This document shows, in pieces, positions 36,751 through 44,986 of a DNA stretch of 64,000 nt. The position numbers and the translations under genes were made by a program. Location of the stretch: assembly GCA_029558835.1 (NCBI GenBank), contig JAKQDH010000124.1, positions 37,662 to 101,661 of the forward strand, read 5' to 3'. Source of the DNA: Planctomycetota bacterium (GTDB lineage Bacteria > Planctomycetota > Phycisphaerae > UBA1845). Every line of letters begins with the position of its first letter. Positions within the stretch are counted from its first letter, which is position 1. The notes under the pieces are model-generated. The model did no database searches. It was not told where the DNA came from and was given only the letters and a program-made list of their open reading frames with translations.

Positions 36751-39096
36751 TCAACCCTTGTCCGCGGCCAGCTTGATGCGCACCAGTCGCTCGCGCGTCA
36801 TCCGCGTGACCGACAGGCGCAGTTCGGATTGGCCGGCCAGCAGGCGCTGGAACTCCGCCACGTTGGCCACCGGTGTGTCGTTGACCTTGGTGATGATCTC
36901 GTAGGGCTTCAGACCCGCGACCGCCCCCTTGCTGCCCGGCTCGATCTTGGACACGATCACGCCCGGGTCATCGTCCTGCTTGTGGAAGAAGCGGCGGACC
37001 TCATAGGTCAGGTCGCGGACCGTGACGCCGAGTTCCTCGGCCGTATGGCGCGGGGCCGCCTCGAAGTGCGGCGGTCCCTGCTTGACCGTGAATTCCTTCG
37101 TGAGCGCTTCGCCCGCGCGGAAGAACTCCGCGTGATACCGCGTCCCCAGCCCCAAGTCCGTCAAGGCGCGTGTGAAACTGTTGTTCACCGAGGGCCACGG
37201 TGGCGGCAGTTCCGAAAGATACCGCGCGGGGACGTTCTCCAGTTCGTCCCACGGGAAGTCAGCAAAGGGAGACTCATCGTCTTCGATGTTGACCGCCAGC
37301 GGTTTGGTCTCACCTTCCACGCGCAGCCGCAGCAGGACGGACCCCGTCTGCACCCCTGCCTCGGCCGCGGGCGAACCGGGGTAGACGTACGTCACCAACG
37401 CCCCCGTGGTACCATCCTGCGTCAGGTCGGACACGCCGTTCGCCCGCGCCAGCTCCGGAGTGAGCGCCTGGAGCTCAACGCCCAGCCAGGCAAGGCGGTT
37501 CTCCTGCCCCTCGGCCACCGGGGTGTTGCTGACGTCCAGATCGTCCGCGCCCGGCGTCGTCAGCACGCCGCGCATCTGACCCACGGCGGTCAGACGGACC
37601 TCCTCCTGGTCCCAGGAGTACTCGGAGGGCACCCGCACGCGACGCCCAACCGGGAAGGCCACCAGGCGTCCGTCCCGATCAAACAGGAAGATGTTCTCCA
37701 CCAGAATGGGAATGTCCGGGTACACGTACCCGCGCCAGCCCAACTGGTAATCATAGAAGCGTTGGCGCCAGAAGTAGGCCACCCGCTTGCCCTCGAGTTG
37801 GCGCACTTCGGCCGCCAGCAGCAGCTCGTTGCGATGGTCCATGACCGGGCGGTCGCTGAACGTCACGACGCGTGGCAAGGGCTCCGTCGTGCGGGCCACG
37901 AAAGCGCCGTAGTGCGTTAGACTGTGGACGAACTCGGCGGCCACCGGCTCCGCATCGGCGGGATGCAGGGTGATCCGCTCGAGGCGGGCGGTAAGGCGGG
38001 GGCCCAACTTGGCCAGCACCAGTACCTCGTGCGGCGCGAACACGATGCCGGTGACGTTCTTCTCCGATACGCTGTCGTCCTCGCTGGTGCCGAAGCGGAA
38101 ACGGCTGCCGGCGTCGGTCTGCGGGCTGCGGAAGTTCAGGGTCGCGCGGACCAGGCCGGCCGCCTGCTGCCGCTCCAGGTCGGTCAGCAGCGCGGTCATG
38201 GTCTCCGCGTCCACCTTCGGCCAACCCAGCGGCGAGCCCTTCCAGGCGTCATCAAGCGGCAGTTCACTGGTCATCGCCAGCCCGACGGGCGCGCCGGCCG
38301 CGTCGGCCACAATGCCGAAGGAGTTGATCGGCACATGCCCGCACGTGCCGGCGGGCAACATGACCAGTGGACTTAGCGGCCCCACCCGCGTGGTCCACGT
38401 TGCCTGCTCCACGCCGTAGGTGACGCCGTGGTAGGGCGGCTGCCCGCTGGTTTGAAACTCCAGCGGCCTGCTGCCCGGCAGGGGTTGCTCCAACTGAAGG
38501 AACGTGGCCGCCTGTTGGACGGCGTAGGCGCTCGGGCGCGCGATGACCGTCCGGTCGCCGAAACGGACCTCTGTGCGCCGCACGAAGCGCGGGTGAATCA
38601 CGTAGTCCGGCGCCACCACCACGGTGGGGGCAACCAAGTACCCCCCCGTCTGCAACGGGCGCTGTTCGTCCATCAGCGTCTCGGCGTCGACCCAAGAGGC
38701 GGATTCAGAGCTGCTCCAGCGCGCCCGGTACGGTGCCGCGATGGTGGGCAACTCGCCTTGATCGTATTGCAGCGTGTACTCCACCTGCACCAGCGCGGGG
38801 GCAACCGCTTCGGCCAGTGCTCGGTACTCCGCCGGCGTCTTGGGCTCCGCCGCCAGGCCGGAGCCGCAGCACGCGCCGAGTATAACGAGACCCCGCCACA
38901 GCGTCCGCCGACCAACCACGCGCACGGGGTGGCATGGCCAAGCGCAGCGCCGCCATGCCTTCGCCGGGTCAGATACGCCACCAGTGCCGCAGCATGCCGG
39001 CGCCTTCGGCTTGGGCATGCCACCCGTTGGGTTGCTGATTGAGCGGGTACCCTGCAGCACCGCGCCGACCGTCCGTTCGTCCGTTGGTCTTCTCAT
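36751..39096 (-). CDS. PDZ-containing pseudoprotease paralogue of HtrA, with repeat inserted near its start
   Basis: A 781-residue protein. It has a trypsin-like first half (from about residue 95), then two PDZ-like parts (GVELQALTPELARANGVSDL with TYVYPGSPAAEAGVQTGSVL, and IVSKIEPGSKGAVAGLKPYE near the end). The serine-protease residues are lost: where HtrA has TNWHVID this has VVVAPDYVIH, and the GNSGGP site is PINSFGI, so catalysis is not expected. The export signal (RRTLWRGLVILGACCGSGLA) begins only at about residue 63, because a family A repeat occupies codons 25-57. GAGGTG before ATG 39096, just after the htrA stop, supports that start; alternatively translation begins at GTG 38925 behind the repeat. 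Second gene of the 40551-34231 operon. Confidence 0.75.
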   Translation of the reverse strand: MRRPTDERTVGAVLQGTRSISNPTGGMPKPKAPACCGTGGVSDPAKAWRRCAWPCHPVRVVGRRTLWRGLVILGACCGSGLAAEPKTPAEYRALAEAVAPALVQVEYTLQYDQGELPTIAAPYRARWSSSESASWVDAETLMDEQRPLQTGGYLVAPTVVVAPDYVIHPRFVRRTEVRFGDRTVIARPSAYAVQQAATFLQLEQPLPGSRPLEFQTSGQPPYHGVTYGVEQATWTTRVGPLSPLVMLPAGTCGHVPINSFGIVADAAGAPVGLAMTSELPLDDAWKGSPLGWPKVDAETMTALLTDLERQQAAGLVRATLNFRSPQTDAGSRFRFGTSEDDSVSEKNVTGIVFAPHEVLVLAKLGPRLTARLERITLHPADAEPVAAEFVHSLTHYGAFVARTTEPLPRVVTFSDRPVMDHRNELLLAAEVRQLEGKRVAYFWRQRFYDYQLGWRGYVYPDIPILVENIFLFDRDGRLVAFPVGRRVRVPSEYSWDQEEVRLTAVGQMRGVLTTPGADDLDVSNTPVAEGQENRLAWLGVELQALTPELARANGVSDLTQDGTTGALVTYVYPGSPAAEAGVQTGSVLLRLRVEGETKPLAVNIEDDESPFADFPWDELENVPARYLSELPPPWPSVNNSFTRALTDLGLGTRYHAEFFRAGEALTKEFTVKQGPPHFEAAPRHTAEELGVTVRDLTYEVRRFFHKQDDDPGVIVSKIEPGSKGAVAGLKPYEIITKVNDTPVANVAEFQRLLAGQSELRLSVTRMTRERLVRIKLAADKG
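38928..39024. repeat. REPIN-like family A, copy 6, inside a CDS
   Basis: Arm A 38928-38958 and arm B 38992-39024 are near-consensus with a unique loop. In the minus-strand frame of the pseudoprotease gene it reads GGMPKPKAPACC...AWRRCAWPCHP without a stop. Confidence 0.85.
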
Positions 39097-39105
39097 CGTG
39101 GCACC

Positions 39106-40551
39106 TCAGTGTTTCTCATAGTCCCGCGCGAAATCCAGCACGATCTGTCGTTCCAGCCCGCTGCGCAACACAGTGAACAGGACGCGGTGCCGCGTGGCGA
39201 CGTTGGCCAGGGCGGCCGCGTGTGCCTCCCGCACCTGATCGAGCGTGGCCACCTCCGTGTCGTCGATCTTGAGCACGATGTCGCCTCGGCGCAAGCCGGC
39301 GGAGGCCGCGTTGCCCGGATACTTGATTCCGTAGATGAACACGCCTTGCGGACGCTGGAAATGCAGGTCCGGGTTGTCGAACTTGTTGATGGTCTTGACG
39401 GTCAGGTCCCAGCGCGGGCAGTCCAGCTCATCGCCCTCCACCTTGCCCTTCTCCAGGGGCGTCAGCTCGAGAGTGTGCAGCGTCTCGCCGCGGACCAACT
39501 CCAAGCGCGCCGGCTCGCCTTTGGGTAGCAGGCCCAGCCGGCAGCGCACCGCGGGCAAGTCCTCATGCACCCGGGCGGTCACCGGATGACCATTCACCGC
39601 GATGATCCGGTCCTTGGGCTGAATGCCCGCCCGGCGGGCGGGACTCTCGGGGTCGGTGCCCGCGACCACCACGCCGTCTTCGGCATCGAAGTAGATGTTG
39701 CGATCGAAGTCCCGCAGCGGCTGCAATTGCAGTCCCGTCCAACTCCAGTCGGCGTGACCGCTGGCGCGGAGTTGCGTGACGATGCGCTGGACGGTCTCGG
39801 CCGGGATGGCGAAGCCCAGGTCCCCGCCGTGCGTCGTCGCGCGGGCGTTGATTCCGATTACCTCGCCGGCTGTGTTCACCAGCGGACCGCCCGAGTTGCC
39901 CGGGCTGATCGACGCATCCGTTTGCAGCCACAGGCTGTATTCGCTGCTCTCGGGCAGGAATCGGCGCGTGCAGGAGACGATGCCGATGGACACGGACCGG
40001 CTCATGCCCCACGGTGCCCCCATGGCCATCACGAAGTCGCCCTCGGTCAGGATCTTCGAGTCGCCGAAGACAGCGCAGGGCAAGGGGGCGCTGTCCGGAG
40101 GAACCTGCAACTGCAATAGCCCCAGGTCGGTATCCTTGTCACTGCCCAGCACGCGGGCGTCGAAGGCTCGCCCGTCCATGAGCAGGCAGCGGACCTCGAC
40201 GGCCTTGTCGATGACGTGCCAGTTGGTCACCACCTCGCCGCCGGGCGTGGTCATGACTCCGCTGCCCCCGACTTCCTCGGAGACCTTCTTGCCCTGTTCG
40301 TGGGTGTCGCGGATGCACTTGATGTACACGACGGCCGGGAAGACCTTGCTCTTGGCGTCCCGAACTACCGCGCGGAAGTCCAACCCTTCGATGCCGCTGG
40401 GCTGTTCGCCCCGCCCACTGCCCGGATCGGCACGCAGAACGGCGGCAGAACCGGCAGTCAATCCGACCAACACAAGAACACCCACCGGCAGCCGGGGTAC
40501 GTTCAGCCGCCACACCGGAACCGTCGCCTTCAACCAGGATTGCCGCATCAT
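39106..40551 (-). CDS. HtrA/DegP-like serine protease with PDZ domains
   Basis: A 481-residue exported protease with a complete triad: His112 (VTNWHVIDKA), Asp142 (KDTDLGLLQL) and Ser220 (ISPGNSGGPLVN). A signal or membrane segment is at about 20-41 (LPVGVLVLVGLTAGSAAVL). Two PDZ domains follow, the first around GTDPESPARRAGIQPKDRII and the second around GIKYPGNAASAGLRRGDIVL. HtrA proteins degrade or refold misfolded envelope proteins. It is the first gene of an operon with an inactive paralogue and a GH127-like glycosidase. A good promoter lies about 60 bp upstream (40614-40642). Start taken at 40551, with a second ATG one codon later. Confidence 0.92.
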   Translation of the reverse strand: MMRQSWLKATVPVWRLNVPRLPVGVLVLVGLTAGSAAVLRADPGSGRGEQPSGIEGLDFRAVVRDAKSKVFPAVVYIKCIRDTHEQGKKVSEEVGGSGVMTTPGGEVVTNWHVIDKAVEVRCLLMDGRAFDARVLGSDKDTDLGLLQLQVPPDSAPLPCAVFGDSKILTEGDFVMAMGAPWGMSRSVSIGIVSCTRRFLPESSEYSLWLQTDASISPGNSGGPLVNTAGEVIGINARATTHGGDLGFAIPAETVQRIVTQLRASGHADWSWTGLQLQPLRDFDRNIYFDAEDGVVVAGTDPESPARRAGIQPKDRIIAVNGHPVTARVHEDLPAVRCRLGLLPKGEPARLELVRGETLHTLELTPLEKGKVEGDELDCPRWDLTVKTINKFDNPDLHFQRPQGVFIYGIKYPGNAASAGLRRGDIVLKIDDTEVATLDQVREAHAAALANVATRHRVLFTVLRSGLERQIVLDFARDYEKH

Positions 40552-40613
40552 CTGTCACTCTTGTCGTTGCTGGTCTGAGTCGAATCCGTTGGCATCTGCC
40601 CCACCGCGGGCGG

Positions 40614-40642
40614 GTTATACACTTACATCCCGCCCCTCACAA
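40614..40642 (-). promoter_or_regulatory. putative promoter of the htrA-like operon
   Basis: On the minus strand TTGTGA (40642-40637) and TATAAC (40619-40614) are separated by 17 bp, about 60 bp before the htrA-like start. Prediction only. Confidence 0.55.
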
Positions 40643-40803
40643 GGCAGGCGGCCACAGTGCCGGCGAACGGGTGTCACTCGCTGGAACCACCCGGCGTGGC
40701 GTCCGTTCGCACGGGCACCAGCCCGCTGTCATCCCGCCGGGCCGTCGCCCCACCGCGCCGCCGCCCCGCCGCCCCGCCGCCCCACCGCGCCTCTTCGCAA
40801 TAG

Positions 40804-40910
40804 GGTGGCATGGCCAAGCGCAGCGCCGCCATGCCCGCGTACGTTGCCTGAGGTGCGTTGGTGGAGGATGCATGCCGGCGCCCGCTTATGGCGGGCTTGG
40901 GCATGCCACC
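40804..40910. repeat. REPIN-like family A, copy 7
   Basis: Arm A 40804-40834 is perfect; arm B (40870-40910) has an extra small hairpin CCCGCTTATGGCGGG inserted in its centre. It lies in the 552-bp divergent gap 40552-41103, which otherwise contains only GC-rich CCGCC tracts. Confidence 0.82.
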
Positions 40911-40936
40911 CAATGCCGTGAGCGCTCTGAAACTCG

Positions 40937-40967
40937 GGTGGCATGGCCAAGCGCAGCGCCGCCATGC
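40937..40967 (+). repeat. family A single arm (arm A only), copy 8
   Basis: A perfect arm A (GGTGGCATGGCCAAGCGC...CCATGC) with no recognisable arm B downstream. Such singlets beside doublets are typical of REP/REPIN families. Confidence 0.8.
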
Positions 40968-41103
40968 CCTCCCCCTCCCGGTCTTGGCTCTGTTAGGGAT
41001 GCACGCAAGCCAATGTCGCGGCCCGTAAGAGCCGATAAATACCAGCCGGTCGCGTCCGGCCCCTACGGCCGCGCGACGCCGTTATGGGACGTAGGCTGCG
41101 CCC

Positions 41104-42525
41104 ATGTGGCCCGTGCTCACTCGACATCTGATCTGGCCCTTGCATGAGCGTCTGCTGGGGCGTGCGACGTTCCGCTTCCTGCGCGAGCTGGAGGATTCCC
41201 AGTGGCTCGCGCCGGCGGACGTGGCCCGCTTGCAGGAGCGGAAGCTCCAGGCATTGCTGCGCCATGCTGCCGCCAACACGCGCTTCTACGGCCGGCTGAT
41301 GCAAAGTACCGGCGCTGACCCGCGGCACGACCCCCCGCTGGAAGTCCTGCGGCGTTTGCCCCCGGTGAGCAAGGCCGACATCCGTGAGCATCTTGATGAG
41401 ATGACCTGGCCCGCGGCGCCCGGGGGGCTGTTCCCTTCCAATACCGGCGGCTCCACCGGTGAACCGCTGATCTTCTACCTCGACCGGCGCCGCCAGGCAT
41501 ATGACATGGCCGCCCGGCTGCGCAGCCACCGTTGGTTCGGCGTCGGCGTCGGTGAACGCGAACTGTACCTGTGGGGCTCGCCAATCGAGTGGAGCCGCAA
41601 CGACCGGCTGAAACGCCAACGCGACGGACTCATCAACCACCGCCTGCTTAGTGCCTTCGACATGGCACCGCAACGCCTCGACGCGTACCTCGACGAGCTG
41701 GAGCGGTATCAGCCGGCGTGCCTGTTCGGCTACCCCAGCAGTCTCGCCCTGCTGGCGACCCACGGCCGGACGACCGGTCGCCGACTCCGGCGGCGTCGCC
41801 TGCGCGCGGTGTTCGTGACCGGCGAGGTGTGCCACGCTCACGACCGGGATACCATCCGCGACTACTTCGGCGTGCCGGTGGCCGATGGGTACGGGAGCCG
41901 GGAGGCCGGCTTCATTGCCCACGAGTGTCCCGAGGGCAACCTCCACCTCACCGCGGAGAACGTCGTCGTCGAAATCCTCCGGGATGACCAGCCCGCGGCG
42001 ACGGGAGAGATGGGGGAAATCGTCGTGACGCACCTCGACGCTTACGCCCAGCCGTTCATCCGCTACCGCACCGGGGATGTTGGCCGCCTGCGGGCCGGCC
42101 GGTGTGCGTGCGGGCGTGGGCTGCCCCTGATGGATGTCGTCTGCGGGCGTACGACCGACTTTCTGTACCTGCCCGACGGCACCGTGAAGCACGCGCTGTC
42201 CATCATCTACCCCCTGCGTGCTCTGGCCGGGGTGGCCCAATTCCGCGTCCTCCAGGATGCGGACTACAGCGTGATCGTCGAGGTTGTCCGCCGCCCAGGC
42301 ACGGCTGACCTGAACGAGGCCGCCGTCGCCCAGGCCGCGCGACCCGTGCTGGGAACCGACGTACCGCTGACCGTACACTTGGTGCCGCACATCCCCGCCA
42401 GCAGTTCGGGGAAGTACCGCTACGTCACGTCGGAAGTCAGTCGAGCTACCGCGGCGCAGACGCAGCGCCTCGCGCCGCCACCCTTGCGGCCCGCGACCCT
42501 TGCCCAGGAGGTGACCTGTGCCTGA
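41104..42525 (+). CDS. CapK/PaaK-like adenylate-forming enzyme
   Basis: A 473-residue protein related to phenylacetate-CoA ligase and CapK. The AMP-binding motif is NTGGSTGEPLIFYLDRRRQ, followed by ELYLWGSPIEWSRND, FGYPSSLALLATHG, FVTGEVCHAHDRDTIRDYFG, DGYGSREAGFIAHEC and RYRTGDVGRLRAGRCACGRG. CapK-type proteins are found in exopolysaccharide and exosortase loci, where they probably activate an acyl or amino acid group for polysaccharide modification. It is the first gene of a three-gene unit: it overlaps the FemAB-like gene by 8 bp, and a glycosyltransferase follows. ATG at 41104. Confidence 0.88.
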   Translation: MWPVLTRHLIWPLHERLLGRATFRFLRELEDSQWLAPADVARLQERKLQALLRHAAANTRFYGRLMQSTGADPRHDPPLEVLRRLPPVSKADIREHLDEMTWPAAPGGLFPSNTGGSTGEPLIFYLDRRRQAYDMAARLRSHRWFGVGVGERELYLWGSPIEWSRNDRLKRQRDGLINHRLLSAFDMAPQRLDAYLDELERYQPACLFGYPSSLALLATHGRTTGRRLRRRRLRAVFVTGEVCHAHDRDTIRDYFGVPVADGYGSREAGFIAHECPEGNLHLTAENVVVEILRDDQPAATGEMGEIVVTHLDAYAQPFIRYRTGDVGRLRAGRCACGRGLPLMDVVCGRTTDFLYLPDGTVKHALSIIYPLRALAGVAQFRVLQDADYSVIVEVVRRPGTADLNEAAVAQAARPVLGTDVPLTVHLVPHIPASSSGKYRYVTSEVSRATAAQTQRLAPPPLRPATLAQEVTCA

Positions 42526-43624
42526 TGCAGCCTTGCTGGCCCCTCACCCCCACGACGCCGGCACGGCACCGTCCGCGACGCGGTCCGTGTCGCACGTCGA
42601 ACTGCTTGCCGTCGCCCAGGAGGCCGCGTGGGACGCTTACGTCAGCCGGCACCCGGACGGCACCATCTTTCACACGCTCGCGTGGCGCAATGCCGTCCGC
42701 GCCACGTTCAATCACGAGCATTGCTACTTAGCCGCCTGGTGCGGGCAAACGTTGGTCGGCGTACTGCCCCTTACTCTCATCGCCAGTCGCCTTACCGGGC
42801 GACGCTTGACCAGCGTTCCGTATGCCGTCGCGGGTGGGATCCTCGCGGACGACGCCGACACTGCTCAGGCGCTCTTTCGCCGGGCGAGAGAGCTGGCGGT
42901 CGAACAGCGTTGCACCCTGCTGGAGTTGCGTTCCGCGCGGGCGGGCGTGGCGGAACTACCCGTACTCGATCGTTACGTCGGCTTTCAGCGCATCCTGCCG
43001 ACTACGCCGGCCGAAGTGTTGGGCTGGTTGCCGCGTAAGGCCCGGGCGGCCGCCCGCAATGCCCGCGACAAGTTCGGCTTGACCGCGCGCTTCGCCGATG
43101 AACACCTGGGCACCGTCTGGCGTCTCTATGCGTGCAGCATGCGCCGCCTCGGCTCGATCAACTACCCGCGCCGCTTCTTTGAAGAGTTGGTCGCCCGCAC
43201 GCCCGGGCAACACTGGGTCTCGCTGATCGAGTGGAACGGCGCGCCGGTGGCGGGACTGCTCACCCTGTTGTTCCGGGACACGGTGCTCCCGTATTTCGTC
43301 GGCGTCGCCGACGCCGCCCGCGTCTGCCATGCCGCCAATTACGTGTATCTGACTCTGATGGAACGGGCGGTCGAGTACGGCTACCGGGTCTTCGACTTCG
43401 GCCGGACCCGACGGGACAACAGCGGCAGCTACGATTTCAAGCGGTTTCACGGCTTCGAGCCGCGGCCGCTCCAGTACCAGCAGTACCGACCGGCCGGCGC
43501 CCGTGCGACTGACTGGTCACCGACCAACCCCAGGCTGCAATGGGGACGTCGGCTGTGGCCGCGTCTGCCGCTGTGCATCACCCGGCCGCTGGGAGCTTAC
43601 CTGGCCCGCCACCTTCCGGGGTAA
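42518..43624 (+). CDS. FemAB-like GNAT-fold protein, PEP-CTERM/exosortase-associated type
   Basis: A 368-residue protein of the FemAB/BioF2-like double-GNAT fold. Visible are HVELLAVAQEAAWDAYVSRH with FHTLAWRNAVRATFNHEHCY, LPRKARAAARNARDKFGL and the end motif YGYRVFDFGRTRRDNSGSYDFKRFHGFEP (given in part: FDFGRTRRDNSGSYDFKR). This end is typical of FemAB proteins linked to PEP-CTERM exopolysaccharide loci, thought to add amino acids or acyl groups. GTG at 42518 overlaps the capK-like gene, so translation is probably coupled. The glycosyltransferase starts 3 bp after its stop. Confidence 0.88.
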   Translation: MPDAALLAPHPHDAGTAPSATRSVSHVELLAVAQEAAWDAYVSRHPDGTIFHTLAWRNAVRATFNHEHCYLAAWCGQTLVGVLPLTLIASRLTGRRLTSVPYAVAGGILADDADTAQALFRRARELAVEQRCTLLELRSARAGVAELPVLDRYVGFQRILPTTPAEVLGWLPRKARAAARNARDKFGLTARFADEHLGTVWRLYACSMRRLGSINYPRRFFEELVARTPGQHWVSLIEWNGAPVAGLLTLLFRDTVLPYFVGVADAARVCHAANYVYLTLMERAVEYGYRVFDFGRTRRDNSGSYDFKRFHGFEPRPLQYQQYRPAGARATDWSPTNPRLQWGRRLWPRLPLCITRPLGAYLARHLPG

Positions 43625-43627
43625 CCG

Positions 43628-44872
43628 ATGAACATCCTCTACCTGGCTCACCGGATTCCCTACCCCCCGGACAAGGGTGACAAGCTGCGGGCGTTCCACC
43701 AGCTTGCCCACCTGGCGCAGGCACACCGTGTCTGGTGCGCCTGCTTCGTGGACGATCCAGCGGACCGCGCCCACGTCGAAACCCTGCGTCGCTACTGTGT
43801 AGATGTGGTCGCCCCGCCGTTGCACCGCCTGCCGGCCCTGTGGCGGGCGGGTCTTGCGCTGCTGTCCGGCGCAACCTTCACCGAAGGGTACTATGCCTGC
43901 CCCCGGTTCGATGCAGCGCTCGATGCCTGGCGACGGTCCATCGAGTTCGACACCGTACTTGCGTTCTCCTCGGCCATGGCGCCGTGGGCACTGCGCATGC
44001 CGGCGGGGCGACGCGTACTGGATTTGTGTGATCTGGACAGCCGCAAGTGGCTTGCGTACGCCCGGACCGCGCGCGGACCCGGGTCCATCCTGTATGGAGT
44101 AGAAGGTACCCGCCTCGCCCAGCGTGAAGCGGAGTGGTGCCGCGCGTTCGACGCCACCATCCTCATCACCGAAGAAGAGGCGACCGAGCTGCGCCCCTCG
44201 GTGCCGCGCGAGAGGCTTCACATCGTCGGTAACGGCGTGGTGCTGCCGGACCTCAGTGTTTTCCCCGTAGCCGAACGCCCCGTCGTGGGATTCGTGGGCG
44301 TGATGGACTATCACCCCAACGTCGATGCGGTGTGCTGGTTTGCGCGGGCGGTGTGGCCGGCCGTCCGCGCCGCGTGCCCCCAGGCCATCTTCCGCATCGT
44401 CGGCCGTCGACCCAAGCGGGCGGTGCGCCACCTGGCACGCCTGCCCGGCGTCGAAGTAACCGGCGCCGTGCCCGACGCCGGCCGCGCCGTGGCGCCTTTC
44501 CAGGTGAGCGTCGCCCCGCTACGGATTGCCCGGGGGCTACAGAACAAGGTGCTCGAGGCGATGGCGGCCGCCAAGCCGGTCGTCCTGACGACGCCGGCGG
44601 CCACCGGCATCCCGGCCGCCGCCGGCCAGGAGTTCATCATCGCCGACACGGCCGACACCATGGCCGCCGCGGTCATACGCCTGCTGCAAGATGCCGATCT
44701 GCGCGGCCGCGTCGGCCAAGCCGCCCGCGCGCACGTCGCCCGGCACCAGCGCTGGGACCTCGAGCTGGCCCGGTTTGCCGGCGTGGTCGAGGGGCAAGCC
44801 AACCCGTCACCTCCGCCTTGCGACATAGGGACCGCCCACGCTCCGACGCAGTGTGTCTCTGCGGTCCAGTAG
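43628..44872 (+). CDS. GT4-like glycosyltransferase, PEP-CTERM/XrtA-associated type
   Basis: A 414-residue GT-B glycosyltransferase. The N-terminus ILYLAHRIPYPPDKGDKLRA is the signature of sugar transferases beside exosortase systems (TIGR03087 type). It also has LDLCDLDSRKWLAYA, ERLHIVGNGV, GFVGVMDYHPNVDAV and the donor-site region VAPLRIARGLQNKVLEAMA with KPVVLTTPAATG. It builds exopolysaccharide or O-linked glycan. The last about 15 residues (GTAHAPTQCVSAVQ) appear to be encoded by an intergenic repeat that also supplies the stop codon. Third gene of the unit starting at 41104. Confidence 0.9.
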   Translation: MNILYLAHRIPYPPDKGDKLRAFHQLAHLAQAHRVWCACFVDDPADRAHVETLRRYCVDVVAPPLHRLPALWRAGLALLSGATFTEGYYACPRFDAALDAWRRSIEFDTVLAFSSAMAPWALRMPAGRRVLDLCDLDSRKWLAYARTARGPGSILYGVEGTRLAQREAEWCRAFDATILITEEEATELRPSVPRERLHIVGNGVVLPDLSVFPVAERPVVGFVGVMDYHPNVDAVCWFARAVWPAVRAACPQAIFRIVGRRPKRAVRHLARLPGVEVTGAVPDAGRAVAPFQVSVAPLRIARGLQNKVLEAMAAAKPVVLTTPAATGIPAAAGQEFIIADTADTMAAAVIRLLQDADLRGRVGQAARAHVARHQRWDLELARFAGVVEGQANPSPPPCDIGTAHAPTQCVSAVQ

Positions 44873-44917
44873 GGTGGGGACTGCCCACCTACAGAGCGTG
44901 GGCGATGCCCACCCTAC
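44869..44917. repeat. family E palindrome (GTAGGGTGGG...CCCACCCTAC)
   Basis: GTAGGGTGGG at 44869-44878 pairs with CCCACCCTAC at 44908-44917, with TGCCCACCTAC and GCGTGGGCGA between. The TAG in the first arm is the stop codon of the glycosyltransferase. GCGGGCGGAGCCCGCCCTAC at about 44974-44993 is a related hairpin. Confidence 0.65.
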
Positions 44918-44986
44918 GAGGCGGGCAATGGCCACGTTGCCTCTTGCCTTCCGAGTTCGCTATGCCCGCGGCGGGCGGAGCCCGCC

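Noticed and set aside
35707..37920. Plus-strand open frame of over 700 codons at 35.7-37.9 kb
   Set aside because: Antisense of the GH127-like and pseudoprotease genes; no recognisable motif.
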